Below are positions 46,898 to 55,826 of a stretch of DNA of 64,000 bases, piece by piece (positions within the stretch are counted from its first letter, which is position 1; every line of letters starts with the position of its first letter). The translations under genes were made by a program, and so were the position numbers. Under the pieces are notes generated by a model. It was not told where the DNA came from and did no database searches. It worked only from the letters and a program-made list of their open reading frames with translations. Source of the DNA: Thermotogota bacterium (GTDB lineage Bacteria; Thermotogota; Thermotogae; Thermotogales; Thermotogaceae); the NCBI GenBank assembly GCA_030550515.1, contig JAUQPE010000029.1, forward strand, positions 186,001 to 250,000. The letters are read 5' to 3'.

Positions 46898-48085
46898 TCA
46901 CAAGTTGAAGGCTTTTCTGAGTTCTTCTACCATGTCCAACTTCTCCCAGGTGAACTCTTCCTCGTTCCTTCCAAAATGCCCGTACGCCGCTGTCTTTCTG
47001 TATATGGGTCTCAGCAGTTTCAGCTTCTTTATTATAGCACCAGGTCTGAAATCGAACAGGTCCAGGATCACTTTTAACAACTTCTCCTCGTCCACCTTTG
47101 CGGTTCCGAAAGTGTTTATCATCACCGAGATTGGTCTTGCCACACCAATGGCGTAGGAAAGCTGTATCAGGAACTTGTCGGCGAGACCCGCCGCTACCAC
47201 ATTCTTTGCGACGTACCTAGCCATGTAATGGGCCGACCTGTCGACCTTTGTGGGATCCTTTCCGCTGAACGCTCCCCCACCGTGTGGAACCCATCCACCG
47301 TAGGTGTCGACGATGATCTTTCTTCCAGTGAGACCTGTATCGGCCATGGGACCACCGAGCACGAACCTACCGGTTGGGTTCACCAAAATCCTCGTCTCCC
47401 TGTCGAGATACTGATCTGGGATGACTGGTTTGATTACGTTTTCCACGATCGCTTCTCTGAGATCGGTTTGGGACACATCTGGATCGTGTTGAGCTGAGAT
47501 CAACACAGTGTGCACTCTGATGGGTCTATCGTCTTCGTACTCCACCGTCACCTGCGTCTTGCCGTCTGGCCTCAAAAAGGGCACGATCTTTTGTTTTCTA
47601 ACTTCCGCCAACCTCTTGGCGAGTTTGTGTGCTAACGTTATCGGGAGAGGCATGTACTCCGGCGTCTCGTTCGTCGCGTAACCGAACATGATACCCTGGT
47701 CGCCGGCTCCCAACGCCTCGAGTTCGTCCGCCACCTCTTCGCCACTCTTGACCTCCAAAGCCTTGTCGACACCGAGTGCGATGTCCGGGGATTGACTGTG
47801 AATGCTCGTCAAAACGCCGCAGGTTTCACCGTCAAAGCCAAACTTTGCCCTCGTGTACCCAATCTCCAGTACGGTCTTTCTCACCAAGTCTGGGATCTCC
47901 ACGTAAGCCCGCGTTGTGACTTCGCCCGCTACGACGACGAGCCCCGTTGTCACCAGCGTCTCCACCGCCACCCTGCTCCTAGGATCTTGCTCCAGCATCG
48001 CGTCAAGTATAGCATCCGAGATCTGATCGGCCACCTTATCAGGGTGTCCTTCTGTGACACTTTCACTTGTGAACAACCTTCTCAT
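46898..48085 (-). CDS. metK: S-adenosylmethionine synthetase
   Basis: 395-residue enzyme making SAM from methionine and ATP. Motifs are [20 protein letters not shown] over the first helix, [12 protein letters not shown] (ATP-binding hexapeptide), [19 protein letters not shown] in two parts (P-loop-like). Start ATG at 48085 with GGAAGGAGG eight bases upstream; earlier in-frame TTG lies within that SD. The 79-base gap before it is too short for a SAM riboswitch and holds a 13-bp inverted repeat. Confidence 0.97.
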   Translation of the reverse strand: MRRLFTSESVTEGHPDKVADQISDAILDAMLEQDPRSRVAVETLVTTGLVVVAGEVTTRAYVEIPDLVRKTVLEIGYTRAKFGFDGETCGVLTSIHSQSPDIALGVDKALEVKSGEEVADELEALGAGDQGIMFGYATNETPEYMPLPITLAHKLAKRLAEVRKQKIVPFLRPDGKTQVTVEYEDDRPIRVHTVLISAQHDPDVSQTDLREAIVENVIKPVIPDQYLDRETRILVNPTGRFVLGGPMADTGLTGRKIIVDTYGGWVPHGGGAFSGKDPTKVDRSAHYMARYVAKNVVAAGLADKFLIQLSYAIGVARPISVMINTFGTAKVDEEKLLKVILDLFDFRPGAIIKKLKLLRPIYRKTAAYGHFGRNEEEFTWEKLDMVEELRKAFNL

Positions 48086-48118
48086 CTCCCATCCTCCTTC
48101 CAACCTTTGTTGTGACCT

Positions 48119-48131
48119 TGATAGTCTATCA
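48119..48131. promoter_or_regulatory. Inverted repeat upstream of metK
   Basis: TGATAG-T-CTATCA is a perfect 6-1-6 palindrome, and a wider TTGTGA...TCACAA pair surrounds it (48113-48137). It lies 34 bases before the metK start. It could be an operator or an mRNA hairpin; no T tract follows, so it is not a terminator. Confidence 0.35.
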
Positions 48132-48164
48132 CAAATTCTTTTAAGGAATCGTTACACAGCCCGA

Positions 48165-48494
48165 TCATTTGTGATGTTGCTCGTATTCTTCCCTCGTAAT
48201 GAAAGTTCCTCCATCGAGGGAGACAGAAATCACCTTGTAAGAAGCTGTGAAGGAAGCTGTGAGATGAAGTTTGTTTGGGCATTTCGAACCAACGTAAAGT
48301 TTGTCGATCTTGTAAGGGACAGAAGGATTGTCGTAGTCGATCAGAAAATCGTAACCTTTCCTCAGATGACTCCTAAAAACTTCACCGCACTTGTTGCACT
48401 TCATGTAGACGACGAGGGAATTTTTCTCGCCGTAGAAAGGATTTTGAGCCAGGTTCTTCTTTTTCTTCCCAAAGAAAAGGAACAAGGAAACCAT
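48165..48494 (-). CDS. Small zinc-ribbon-like protein of unknown function
   Basis: 109 residues. A CNKC pair at about 33-36 and a later C-PNK-LH segment near 72-77 could ligate zinc. The N-terminus is hydrophobic then lysine-rich (SLFLFFGKKKK). I do not recognise the family. A very good SD (GGAGGTGAAAGG) precedes ATG 48494, four bases after the M23 peptidase gene, supporting a real gene in the same operon. Confidence 0.75.
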   Translation of the reverse strand: MVSLFLFFGKKKKNLAQNPFYGEKNSLVVYMKCNKCGEVFRSHLRKGYDFLIDYDNPSVPYKIDKLYVGSKCPNKLHLTASFTASYKVISVSLDGGTFITREEYEQHHK

Positions 48495-48498
48495 CCTT

Positions 48499-49476
48499 TC
48501 ACCTCCGACGGAGGTAGAAAGAGAACTCCCGTTTCATCCCCCACACATCTTCCAAGACAACCCTGTATTTTGCGTAATCCGGGAAACGTCCTACGTCCGG
48601 GAAGCGATTCACCTTCACAATAGAACTGGAACCCTCCGGGAATAGTTTGTACCAAAGCTCGAACCTGTAAGCTTCCGAAACGGATGCTTTATCGTAGACG
48701 GCCCAGACGTTCGTGAACTCTTGCCAACTTATCTCTTCAAAGCTCAACCGATAAATCTCTGAATCTTCGAGGAACAAGGATATCCTGTTCAACCCAAGTG
48801 TGTTGTTGAAACCCCGGGAATAAGCCTTCAAAGAAAGCTGAGGAAAGAGACCACTGTAAGTGTAAACCCCTCCTTCATAGAAGTCGTAGACGTTGTCGCC
48901 GATCTTTATCTTCTCGAGTACGATATTTTGGTCCGTCGGTTTTGGGAGGTTCAGAAACTTGGAAGGGTTGTAGGAATACTCCTCTCTCTTGTCCCGTACT
49001 TCCAAGTGGGCGTGGGGCACAGGGGCTTCTCCGGTCGTACCAGAGAACCCCACCACCTCTCTCTTTTCAAACCACACCTCTCTCTCCGGGAACTTCACCA
49101 CAACACGAGTGTTGCCGAATTCCTGTTTGATGGAATCGACAATGGGTTGTACCTTTGGCGAAAAGTTGCTCAAATGAGCGTAAACTGTCCTGTAGCCGTT
49201 TTCGTGTTCTAGAACCACAACGTAACCGTAAATATCGTCTTCGTCCACTTCTATCCTCACGAGCCAACCTCTCTCTACAGCGTAGATCGGAACGCCAGAC
49301 CTCAGACCTGTTGAGAAATCCATTCCCATGTGGAAGTGAGGACCCCTGTTGCCGGTTCCACGAAACTCCCCGAAGCTCGCCGATACCCTTGGATTGTCCA
49401 CAGGAAAGGAAAAGATCTCACAGTGAACTAACTGAAAAACCAAGACGAGAAGGATCAACGAGAAAACTTTCTTCAT
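48499..49476 (-). CDS. Exported M23-family metallopeptidase (LytM-like)
   Basis: 325 residues with signal peptide (VFSLILLVLVFQLVHC, possibly lipidated at Cys). The peptidase domain follows directly: HFHMGMD (H-x3-D) and HAHLEV (H-x-H) give all zinc ligands, so it should cut peptidoglycan cross-links or activate other hydrolases. The C-terminal 150 residues form an uncharacterised beta-rich domain. ATG start with GAGGAGGG. It lies between def and the zinc-ribbon gene. Confidence 0.9.
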   Translation of the reverse strand: MKKVFSLILLVLVFQLVHCEIFSFPVDNPRVSASFGEFRGTGNRGPHFHMGMDFSTGLRSGVPIYAVERGWLVRIEVDEDDIYGYVVVLEHENGYRTVYAHLSNFSPKVQPIVDSIKQEFGNTRVVVKFPEREVWFEKREVVGFSGTTGEAPVPHAHLEVRDKREEYSYNPSKFLNLPKPTDQNIVLEKIKIGDNVYDFYEGGVYTYSGLFPQLSLKAYSRGFNNTLGLNRISLFLEDSEIYRLSFEEISWQEFTNVWAVYDKASVSEAYRFELWYKLFPEGSSSIVKVNRFPDVGRFPDYAKYRVVLEDVWGMKREFSFYLRRR

Positions 49477-49488
49477 CGTTTTCCCTCC

Positions 49489-49983
49489 TCACCTTCTGGA
49501 AACTTTCACAATGTCCATGAGCTTTTTCCTGAGCAACATCCTTCTTGCGGGGCTCATCCTATCGATGAGCAAGATCCCTTCCAAGTGATCGTACTCGTGT
49601 TGGAACACTCTGGCCGCGTAGCCTTCCAGGTACTCCTCCACAGTTTCCCCTGAGATCGTCTGGTACCTCACCTTGATCCACTTGCTCCTCTCCACGTTCT
49701 CAAACACCTCGGGAAAACTCAAACACCCTTCTTCCATAACTTCCTTCTCTTCGCTCATTTCCAGTATCTCTGGGTTCACAACCACGATTGGTCCATTTCC
49801 CACGTCCATGACAAAGATTCTCTTCGAAATCCCCACCTGCGGGGCAGCCAAACCGACCCCATCGTAGTGGTACATGGTTTCTATCATCTTCTCGGCGACT
49901 CTTTTTAAATCCTCTCCGAAACTGGTAACCGGAGAGGATTTCTTTCTCAAAACAGGATCCCCAAACAGTCTTATCCTGTACAA
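49489..49983 (-). CDS. def: Peptide deformylase
   Basis: 164-residue Fe/Zn enzyme removing the N-formyl group from new proteins. The three motifs are [15 protein letters not shown] and HEYDH. Start TTG at 49983, as the homologue begins YRIR-FGDPVLR and AAGGAGGTG lies eight bases upstream; an upstream in-frame start would read through surE. It overlaps surE by 13 bases. Confidence 0.97.
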   Translation of the reverse strand: MYRIRLFGDPVLRKKSSPVTSFGEDLKRVAEKMIETMYHYDGVGLAAPQVGISKRIFVMDVGNGPIVVVNPEILEMSEEKEVMEEGCLSFPEVFENVERSKWIKVRYQTISGETVEEYLEGYAARVFQHEYDHLEGILLIDRMSPARRMLLRKKLMDIVKVSRR

Positions 49984-50726
49984 CCAGGATACACCTCCTT
50001 CAACACGACGTAACACCTCTCGTTCGTCAAAAAGGGGGAGATCGGTGTCACGGAGACGTAACCTTCCCTCACGACTTTGTAGTCCACATCCTCCCTTTCG
50101 TCGTCTTCGAGAACTTCTCCGGTCATCCAATAGTACCTCTCCCCGAAAGGCGAAACCCTCTCCTCGAAGAAATCGTTCCACCTTCTCTTACTCTGCCTCG
50201 TGATCTTCCAACCCTTTATCTCACCTGTCGGTATGTTTATGTTAAGAGCCGTGAACGGTTCCAACAGAGAGAAATCGAACTCCTCAAGGAATTCTACCAG
50301 AAACCTCGCCGCCCCCTCGAAATCTGGTGCGTCAAAACTGGCGCTGGAGACGGCGAGGGAAGGTATACCAAGCATGGCTCCTTCCAACGCACCAGAAACC
50401 GTTCCAGAGTAAAGGATGTCCATACCGAGGTTTGGTCCCTTGTTGATGCCACTTATGACAAGGTCTACATTCCTCTTCATAACCACGTTGTAACCCAGCT
50501 TCACGCAATCGGCTGGCGTTCCTGTGGTGGCGTAAGCCACGATCCCCTCTTTTATGAAGACCTTTTTCATCCAAAGGGGCACGTGTATGGTGATGCTGTG
50601 TCCCGTTCCACTCCTCTCGGTGTCTGGAGCGACCACGAACACTTCGTACTTTTCGGAGAGGTACTCCGCCAACACAACGATACCCTTGGACTGAATGCCG
50701 TCATCGTTTGTCAAGAGTATGCGCAT
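49971..50726 (-). CDS. surE: 5'/3'-nucleotidase SurE
   Basis: 251-residue metal-dependent phosphatase acting on nucleoside monophosphates, linked to stress survival. Metal site [12 protein letters not shown] at the N-terminus, [12 protein letters not shown], and [18 protein letters not shown] in pieces are the family signatures. ATG at 50726 behind GGAGG; it begins inside the 3' end of the ABC ATPase gene (26-base overlap). Confidence 0.96.
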   Translation of the reverse strand: MRILLTNDDGIQSKGIVVLAEYLSEKYEVFVVAPDTERSGTGHSITIHVPLWMKKVFIKEGIVAYATTGTPADCVKLGYNVVMKRNVDLVISGINKGPNLGMDILYSGTVSGALEGAMLGIPSLAVSSASFDAPDFEGAARFLVEFLEEFDFSLLEPFTALNINIPTGEIKGWKITRQSKRRWNDFFEERVSPFGERYYWMTGEVLEDDEREDVDYKVVREGYVSVTPISPFLTNERCYVVLKEVYPGCTG

Positions 50727-51465
50727 CTTCCATCCTCCGTTTCGAACAAGTCCGGCATTTCTCCAAAATCCTCCAACTGAAAGGTATCTCCACGTCAGGG
50801 AAACCAACCGCAACGAAATCCATTATGGATCCCCGAAAATCTATCATACCATCGTTCAAATGTACCACCTCGTCGACTCCCTCGAGGTATTCGAGCTCGT
50901 GGGTGGCGATCACGATTCCCTTACCCTTTTCTTTGAGCTCCAAAAGCAATTTGAAGATCTCGATTTGAGATGGAAGGTCCAGCATGGAAACAGGTTCGTC
51001 GAGCGCCAGAAAAGGTGGATCCCTCACCAAGACAGAAGCGATGGCGAGTCTTTGTTTCTGACCACCCGAAAGGTTCAAGGGATCCTCTTTCTCCATCCCC
51101 TCGAGCCCCACGACCCTCAACGCATCCTTCAACCTCTTCTCCATTTCTTCCCTTTCTATTCCAAGCATTTCTAAAGAGAAGATGATGTCTTCCTCTACCG
51201 TTGCTCCTATGATTTGGGAAGCCGGATTTTGGAAGACGTATCCCACCAAACGTCTGAGGGAGATGGGATCCGCAACCTCTCCATTCACGCAAACCTTACC
51301 CCTCGACACGAGGAGTCCCGCCAATATCTTCAACAGAGTGGTCTTTCCGGACCCGTTCTTGCCCACCAAAAGGTAGACCTTTCCGCTCTCTATTTCGAGG
51401 TTCACGTCCTTGAGTACCGACCTGCCGTTGTAGGTGAAGGACACGCTCTCAAGTGTTATCTTCAT
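50701..51465 (-). CDS. ECF transporter ATPase (energy-coupling factor, CbiO-like)
   Basis: 254-residue ABC ATPase. Walker [11 protein letters not shown]-loop [15 protein letters not shown] (the ECF-type Q loop), signature LSGGQKQR, Walker B FLALDEP and switch His in ATHE. Such ATPases pair with another ATPase and EcfT to energise vitamin S-components; the partners are not in this window. It overlaps the methyltransferase gene by 17 bases. Confidence 0.9.
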   Translation of the reverse strand: MKITLESVSFTYNGRSVLKDVNLEIESGKVYLLVGKNGSGKTTLLKILAGLLVSRGKVCVNGEVADPISLRRLVGYVFQNPASQIIGATVEEDIIFSLEMLGIEREEMEKRLKDALRVVGLEGMEKEDPLNLSGGQKQRLAIASVLVRDPPFLALDEPVSMLDLPSQIEIFKLLLELKEKGKGIVIATHELEYLEGVDEVVHLNDGMIDFRGSIMDFVAVGFPDVEIPFSWRILEKCRTCSKRRMEDAHTLDKR

Positions 51466-52078
51466 CTTCCCTCAACCCTTTGACGGAGATGTAGACCCTT
51501 ATGCCCCCTGTTTTACAGAGCTCGTCAACGTTTCCAAAGACTTCTCTCATGTAAGCCTTTATTCGACTACCACCTTTGTTGTGGTAAGCCACGATCTGAA
51601 GGCTCCCACCTTCTTCGAGAAAATCAGGTGCCTTTTTGACGATCTCCATCCACACCTCCTTACCCGCCACGATGGGAGGGTTGCACACGATCATGTCGAA
51701 CTTCATACCTTCCCACGGTTCGTAGAGGTTTCCCCACCTCACATCGGCTTCGACGTTGTGATCCTTAGCGTTGATCTTTGCGAACTCGACTGCCCTTTTG
51801 TTTATGTCGCTCATGAAGACTTCCAGGTCTGGGTGTTCTCTCTTCAAAACGATGCCTATGACGCCGTAACCACACCCAAGGTCTAGAAGCTTCTTTCCGT
51901 GGACTTTCACGTGCTCGACGAGTACCTTGGTGGCCTTATCTATCTTGCCGTAAGAGTAAACCCCAGAAGGCGTTTTGAAAACGTACTCGTGCCCGTTTTT
52001 CAACACCAACCTTGCAGGCTTCACCTTCAATTTCGAAGTTGGCTCTGCGGTGTAGTAGTGCTCGAAATCACCGCTCAT
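51449..52078 (-). CDS. Class I SAM-dependent methyltransferase (RsmC/RlmG-like)
   Basis: 209 residues. Motif I LLDLGCGYGVIGI, motif II SDINKRAVEFAK and the N6/N2-type catalytic NPPI in IVCNPPIVAG place it in the methyltransferase-small family, which modifies guanines in rRNA. Start ATG at 52078 with GAAGGAGGTGG. It begins inside the HATPase gene (11-base overlap). Exact RNA target unknown. Confidence 0.9.
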   Translation of the reverse strand: MSGDFEHYYTAEPTSKLKVKPARLVLKNGHEYVFKTPSGVYSYGKIDKATKVLVEHVKVHGKKLLDLGCGYGVIGIVLKREHPDLEVFMSDINKRAVEFAKINAKDHNVEADVRWGNLYEPWEGMKFDMIVCNPPIVAGKEVWMEIVKKAPDFLEEGGSLQIVAYHNKGGSRIKAYMREVFGNVDELCKTGGIRVYISVKGLREDEDNT

Positions 52079-52625
52079 CGGGTCCACCTCCTTCGATCTC
52101 TCTCTCCAGTTCCTCGAGGAACTTGAACACCCAAGAAGCAAACTTTGGATTTTTCGGATCCCAATCGACCAGCTCTTTCAGCTTTTTCGTGTCTATCTCG
52201 TAACCATTCCCATCTTTTCTCCTGACCACATACCAGTCCACTTCTGGATTGGAGAGCAGGAGAGTGGCAATTGCCTCTCCTACGTTTCCAACAGGTTGGC
52301 ATTCGACACTTCTTCTGTTGAACCAAGCCGTGACTCTGGTCCCTTTCCCCGTGCTCGTCAAGAGCCTCACGTATCCCCCCGTCAACTCTGCGGCTTGTTT
52401 GAGAAAGGGAAGCCCCAACCCCACCCTCCTCACGCTCGGATCCCTCGTTGTGTAAAACGGATCGAACACCTTTTCAGGATTCTCTATGCCAGGCCCATCG
52501 TCCTCTACTGTGAATGAAAAAAAGTCCTGAGTCTCTTCTATGATCACTTTCACGTTCTTTGCGCCGGCTTTTACGGAATTCTCGGCGATGTCCACCACGT
52601 GGTCAGCAAGAGCCCTGTGTGTCAC
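52068..52625 (-). CDS. Stand-alone HATPase (GHKL) domain protein
   Basis: 185 residues. GHKL boxes are ENSVKAGAKNVKV (N box), VEDDGPGI (G1), FDPFYTTRD (F box) and GLGLPFLKQAAELTGG (G2). No HisKA helix or receiver is attached, so it is not a complete sensor kinase; the C-terminal 80 residues are unique. Related lone ATPases occur in Thermotogae and Clostridia near hydrogenase genes, but none is here. GTG start with GGGAGGG; between the M20 peptidase and the methyltransferase. Confidence 0.82.
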   Translation of the reverse strand: MTHRALADHVVDIAENSVKAGAKNVKVIIEETQDFFSFTVEDDGPGIENPEKVFDPFYTTRDPSVRRVGLGLPFLKQAAELTGGYVRLLTSTGKGTRVTAWFNRRSVECQPVGNVGEAIATLLLSNPEVDWYVVRRKDGNGYEIDTKKLKELVDWDPKNPKFASWVFKFLEELEREIEGGGPDER

Positions 52626-52631
52626 CCAACC

Positions 52632-53831
52632 TCACCCTCCCAGAGCAAGTTGGGCAAAGACCTTCGCGTCCTCCACCATGTGGTCTATTCTCTTGTACTC
52701 GTTTGGCTGATGGGCGGTTTCGTCTATCGTACTCCAAACGACCGCTTCCCAACCCTCCCGTCTGAAGAACGCGGCGCACGTTCCGCCGCCTATGCCCCCG
52801 ACTTTAACCTCCAGGTTTCTTTGACTCCTCAAAACCTCCTCCAGTTTCTTCACCACGTAAGAGTCCCGAGGGGTAGGAGCCGGCGCCTTCTGTTTGTTCA
52901 ACACCTCAAGTTTGTACTCATATCCAGACGATAGGACTTCCTCAACGGTTCGCAGCACATCGTCCGGATCGTGCTCGGGGATCAACCTGCAGTCGAAGTA
53001 GAAGACGAACCTACCGGGTATCGTGTTCACGTTATCGACGGTTTTTTCGCACTTCGTGGGTTCAAAAGTGCTGAAGGGCTCGTCGAAGAGGTCGTTTCTT
53101 GAGTTGAACTTCTTATGAAGGATCTCGTCGAGAAGGTACACCACTTTGACGCCCGTCCTGAAAGCGTTCATCGCCTTGCTTGGTTTCGACGCGTGTCCTT
53201 GTCTTCCCAAGATCTCCACCTTGAACCACAGGATGCTCTTCTCCGCTATCTCCACAAAGTCCCCCTTGCTGTTGCCCGCATCCGGCACCAAGAAGAGGTC
53301 ATCTTTTGAAAAGTACCCTTCCTTGATCAAATAAGAAATACCGTACTTACTCCCCGCTTCTTCGTCCGCGACAAGCGCCAAACCGTAGTTGAACCATGGA
53401 GCCAAACCAAGATCCATCAAAGCTTTCCCAGCGAATATGGAAGCGACCATCGAACCGCCGTTGTCTTCTGCTCCTCTTCCGAACACCTTCCCGTCCTCGA
53501 CGAACGGCGTGAACGGATCGTGTCGCCAGAGGGTGATGTCACCTTCCGGGACCGTGTCGATGTGGGTCACCACCCACAGGGTTCTCTCGGTATGTTTTCC
53601 GGCTATCTTGGCAAGGACGTTCGATCTGACCACCCCTCTTTCGTCTACCACATCCACCCTCTCCACTTCCGGATATCCAAGATCTCTCAGCAGTCCTTCC
53701 AACCAGTCAGCCTTCTCCTTCTCTCCCGGTCCTCCAAACGCTGGGTTCACCGAGTTTATAGAAACGAATCCCATAAGTGCTTCTACCATGTTGGTCCTCA
53801 TCTCTTCGATCCTCTCTAGAACCTTCGTCAT
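52632..53831 (-). CDS. M20-family metallopeptidase/deacylase
   Basis: 399-residue zinc hydrolase of the ArgE/DapE/CPG2 clan. Metal ligands appear in VTHIDTVPEGD, GRGAEDNGG, ADEEAGSKYG and the C-terminal DETAHQPNE. The dimerisation domain has GRQGHASKPSKAMNA. Substrate could be an N-acyl amino acid or a dipeptide. Start ATG at 53831 behind AAGGGAGG. First gene of the operon that runs to rpsT. Confidence 0.88.
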   Translation of the reverse strand: MTKVLERIEEMRTNMVEALMGFVSINSVNPAFGGPGEKEKADWLEGLLRDLGYPEVERVDVVDERGVVRSNVLAKIAGKHTERTLWVVTHIDTVPEGDITLWRHDPFTPFVEDGKVFGRGAEDNGGSMVASIFAGKALMDLGLAPWFNYGLALVADEEAGSKYGISYLIKEGYFSKDDLFLVPDAGNSKGDFVEIAEKSILWFKVEILGRQGHASKPSKAMNAFRTGVKVVYLLDEILHKKFNSRNDLFDEPFSTFEPTKCEKTVDNVNTIPGRFVFYFDCRLIPEHDPDDVLRTVEEVLSSGYEYKLEVLNKQKAPAPTPRDSYVVKKLEEVLRSQRNLEVKVGGIGGGTCAAFFRREGWEAVVWSTIDETAHQPNEYKRIDHMVEDAKVFAQLALGG

Positions 53832-53915
53832 CAAAATACCTCCCTTCTTCACACACTAAAGTATATCAGTAGAGCTGCGCTTTCCCCTGAAGATTAAATA
53901 CTTCTTAAAACCAAT

Positions 53916-53945
53916 TTGGTGAAAGAACCTTACTTCGTATATAAT
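53916..53945 (+). promoter_or_regulatory. xylA promoter
   Basis: TTGGTG (53916-53921), 18-bp spacer, TATAAT (53940-53945). An AT-rich stretch and the SD AAAGGAGGTG follow before the GTG start at 53981. No clear xylose-repressor operator was recognised. Confidence 0.7.
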
Positions 53946-53980
53946 TAATTGATAGAAAGAAATTAAAGGAGGTGTGTTCC

Positions 53981-55315
53981 GTGTCCGAGTTCTTTCCGAA
54001 CATTCCGAAGATAGAGTACGAAGGAAAGCTGAGCACGAATCCGTTTGCCTTCAAGTTCTACAACCCAAACGAAGTGATCGACGGTAAACCCTTGAAAGAC
54101 CACCTCAAATTCTCTGTGGCCTTTTGGCACACGTTCTTGAACGAGGGAAGAGATCCGTTTGGTGATCCGACCGCAGAACGCCCGTGGAACAAGTACACGG
54201 ATCCTATGGACAAGGCGATCGCCAGAGTAGACGCACTCTTTGAGTTCTGCGAGAAACTCGGGATAGAGTACTTCTGTTTCCACGACAGGGATATCGCCCC
54301 AGAGGGGAAAACCTTGAGGGAGACGAACAAGATCCTCGATAGAGTTGTCGAGAAGATAAAGGAGAGGATGAAGACCAGCAACGTGAAGCTCCTTTGGGGA
54401 ACGGCTAACCTTTTCTCTCACCCCAGGTACATGCATGGCGCAGCCACGAGCTGTTCCGCCGACGTCTTCGCTTACGCCGCAGCTCAAGTGAAGAAAGCCC
54501 TCGAGATCACCAAGGAGTTGAACGGGGAAGGTTACGTGTTCTGGGGAGGAAGGGAAGGCTACGAGACGCTTTTGAACACCGACTTGAAGTTCGAACTGGA
54601 TAACCTTGCGAGGTTCCTGCGCATGGCCGTCGAATACGCGAAAAAGATCGGCTTCAACGGTCAGTTCCTCATAGAACCAAAACCAAAGGAGCCGACCAAG
54701 CACCAGTACGACTTTGATGTGGCGACCGCGTACGCGTTCTTGAAGACCTACGGCCTCGACGATTACTTCAAGTTCAACATAGAAGCCAACCATGCGACCC
54801 TCGCGGGTCACACCTTCCAGCACGAGTTGAGAATGGCCAGGATCTTGGGAAAGTTGGGAAGCATCGACGCCAACCAGGGAGACCTCCTTCTAGGTTGGGA
54901 CACCGACCAGTTCCCAAGCAACGTCTACGAGACCACGCTCGCAATGTACGAAGTGATCAAAGCCGGTGGGTTCACCAAGGGTGGTTTGAACTTCGACGCC
55001 AAGGTGAGAAGAGGTTCTTACAAAGTCGAAGACCTCTTCATCGGTCACATCGTCGGGATGGACACGTTCGCCCTTGGATTCAAAGTGGCTTACAACCTGG
55101 TGAAAGACGGCGTGCTTGACAAGTTCATCGAAGAGCGTTACAGCAGCTTCAAGGAAGGTGTGGGAAGGGAGATCGTGGAAGGCAAAGTTGACTTCGAAAA
55201 GCTGGAAGCCTACATCCTCGACAAGGAAAAGATCGAAGTACCGTCCGGCAAACAGGAGTATTTGGAATCCCTCCTGAACAGTTACATCGTCAAGACGATC
55301 GTGGAGTTGAAGTGA
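53981..55315 (+). CDS. xylA: Xylose isomerase
   Basis: 444-residue class II xylose (glucose) isomerase, xylose to xylulose. Metal and catalytic segments are [63 protein letters not shown], and DTDQFP, and [12 protein letters not shown]. Start GTG at 53981 gives exactly the length of the T. maritima enzyme, recalled from memory. No xylulokinase gene is adjacent. Very high similarity to the Thermotoga protein. Confidence 0.98.
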   Translation: MSEFFPNIPKIEYEGKLSTNPFAFKFYNPNEVIDGKPLKDHLKFSVAFWHTFLNEGRDPFGDPTAERPWNKYTDPMDKAIARVDALFEFCEKLGIEYFCFHDRDIAPEGKTLRETNKILDRVVEKIKERMKTSNVKLLWGTANLFSHPRYMHGAATSCSADVFAYAAAQVKKALEITKELNGEGYVFWGGREGYETLLNTDLKFELDNLARFLRMAVEYAKKIGFNGQFLIEPKPKEPTKHQYDFDVATAYAFLKTYGLDDYFKFNIEANHATLAGHTFQHELRMARILGKLGSIDANQGDLLLGWDTDQFPSNVYETTLAMYEVIKAGGFTKGGLNFDAKVRRGSYKVEDLFIGHIVGMDTFALGFKVAYNLVKDGVLDKFIEERYSSFKEGVGREIVEGKVDFEKLEAYILDKEKIEVPSGKQEYLESLLNSYIVKTIVELK

Positions 55316-55320
55316 AAGAC

Positions 55321-55340
55321 AGGGGCCCATGGGGGCCCCT
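55321..55340 (+). terminator. GC-only hairpin after xylA, no T tract
   Basis: GGGGCCC-ATGG-GGGCCCC, closed by an A-T pair, starts six bases after the xylA stop. The following bases are TCGCTTCC, so it lacks a U tract. It may act as a weak terminator or protect the xylA mRNA end. Confidence 0.45.
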
Positions 55341-55351
55341 TCGCTTCCACC

Positions 55352-55822
55352 ATGAGGGTCCCGACGAGGTGGCTTCTCTTTCTGGTTTCGATCCTTGGAC
55401 TGACGCTTTTGATTGTCTTCTCAGGAGGAGAAGAAATAAAGTTCCCAAAGGGAACTCTGATCTTCCATTGTGGAGACAGGGAACTCAAGATAAACGTGGA
55501 GATCGCCGACACACCCTCTCTACGATCCGTGGGTCTCATGTACAGGAAAGATGTTCCCTACGACTACGGCATGTTTTTCGTCTTCGACGAGGATACGACT
55601 TCCGGTTTCTGGATGAAGAACACCTACATTCCGTTGGAAATCGCTTTCATAGACAGAAACGGCGTCATCTTCGAGATCAAGAAGATGAAGCCGTGTTTTC
55701 AGGAACCATGCGAAGTTTACTACAGCAGCCACCCTTACAGGTACGCCCTCGAGGTGAAAGACGGCTTCTTCGAAAGACACAGGATCGGTGTCGGTTGCAA
55801 GGTGAAGTTGGTCAGAAAATAA
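55352..55822 (+). CDS. DUF192 family protein with N-terminal membrane anchor
   Basis: 156 residues. An N-terminal hydrophobic segment (WLLFLVSILGLTLLIVF) is followed by the DUF192 domain: ADTPSLRSVGLMYRKDV, GMFFVFDEDTTSGFWMKNT over two strands and PLEIAFID. Function unknown; many are exported. No SD is visible before ATG 55352, which lies 11 bases after the GC hairpin, so its expression is unclear. Confidence 0.85.
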   Translation: MRVPTRWLLFLVSILGLTLLIVFSGGEEIKFPKGTLIFHCGDRELKINVEIADTPSLRSVGLMYRKDVPYDYGMFFVFDEDTTSGFWMKNTYIPLEIAFIDRNGVIFEIKKMKPCFQEPCEVYYSSHPYRYALEVKDGFFERHRIGVGCKVKLVRK

Positions 55823-55826
55823 CGCG

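Noticed and set aside
48086-48164. Possible SAM riboswitch upstream of metK
   Set aside because: Only 79 bases lie between genes, and no SAM-I, SAM-II or SAM-III core pattern or terminator is seen.
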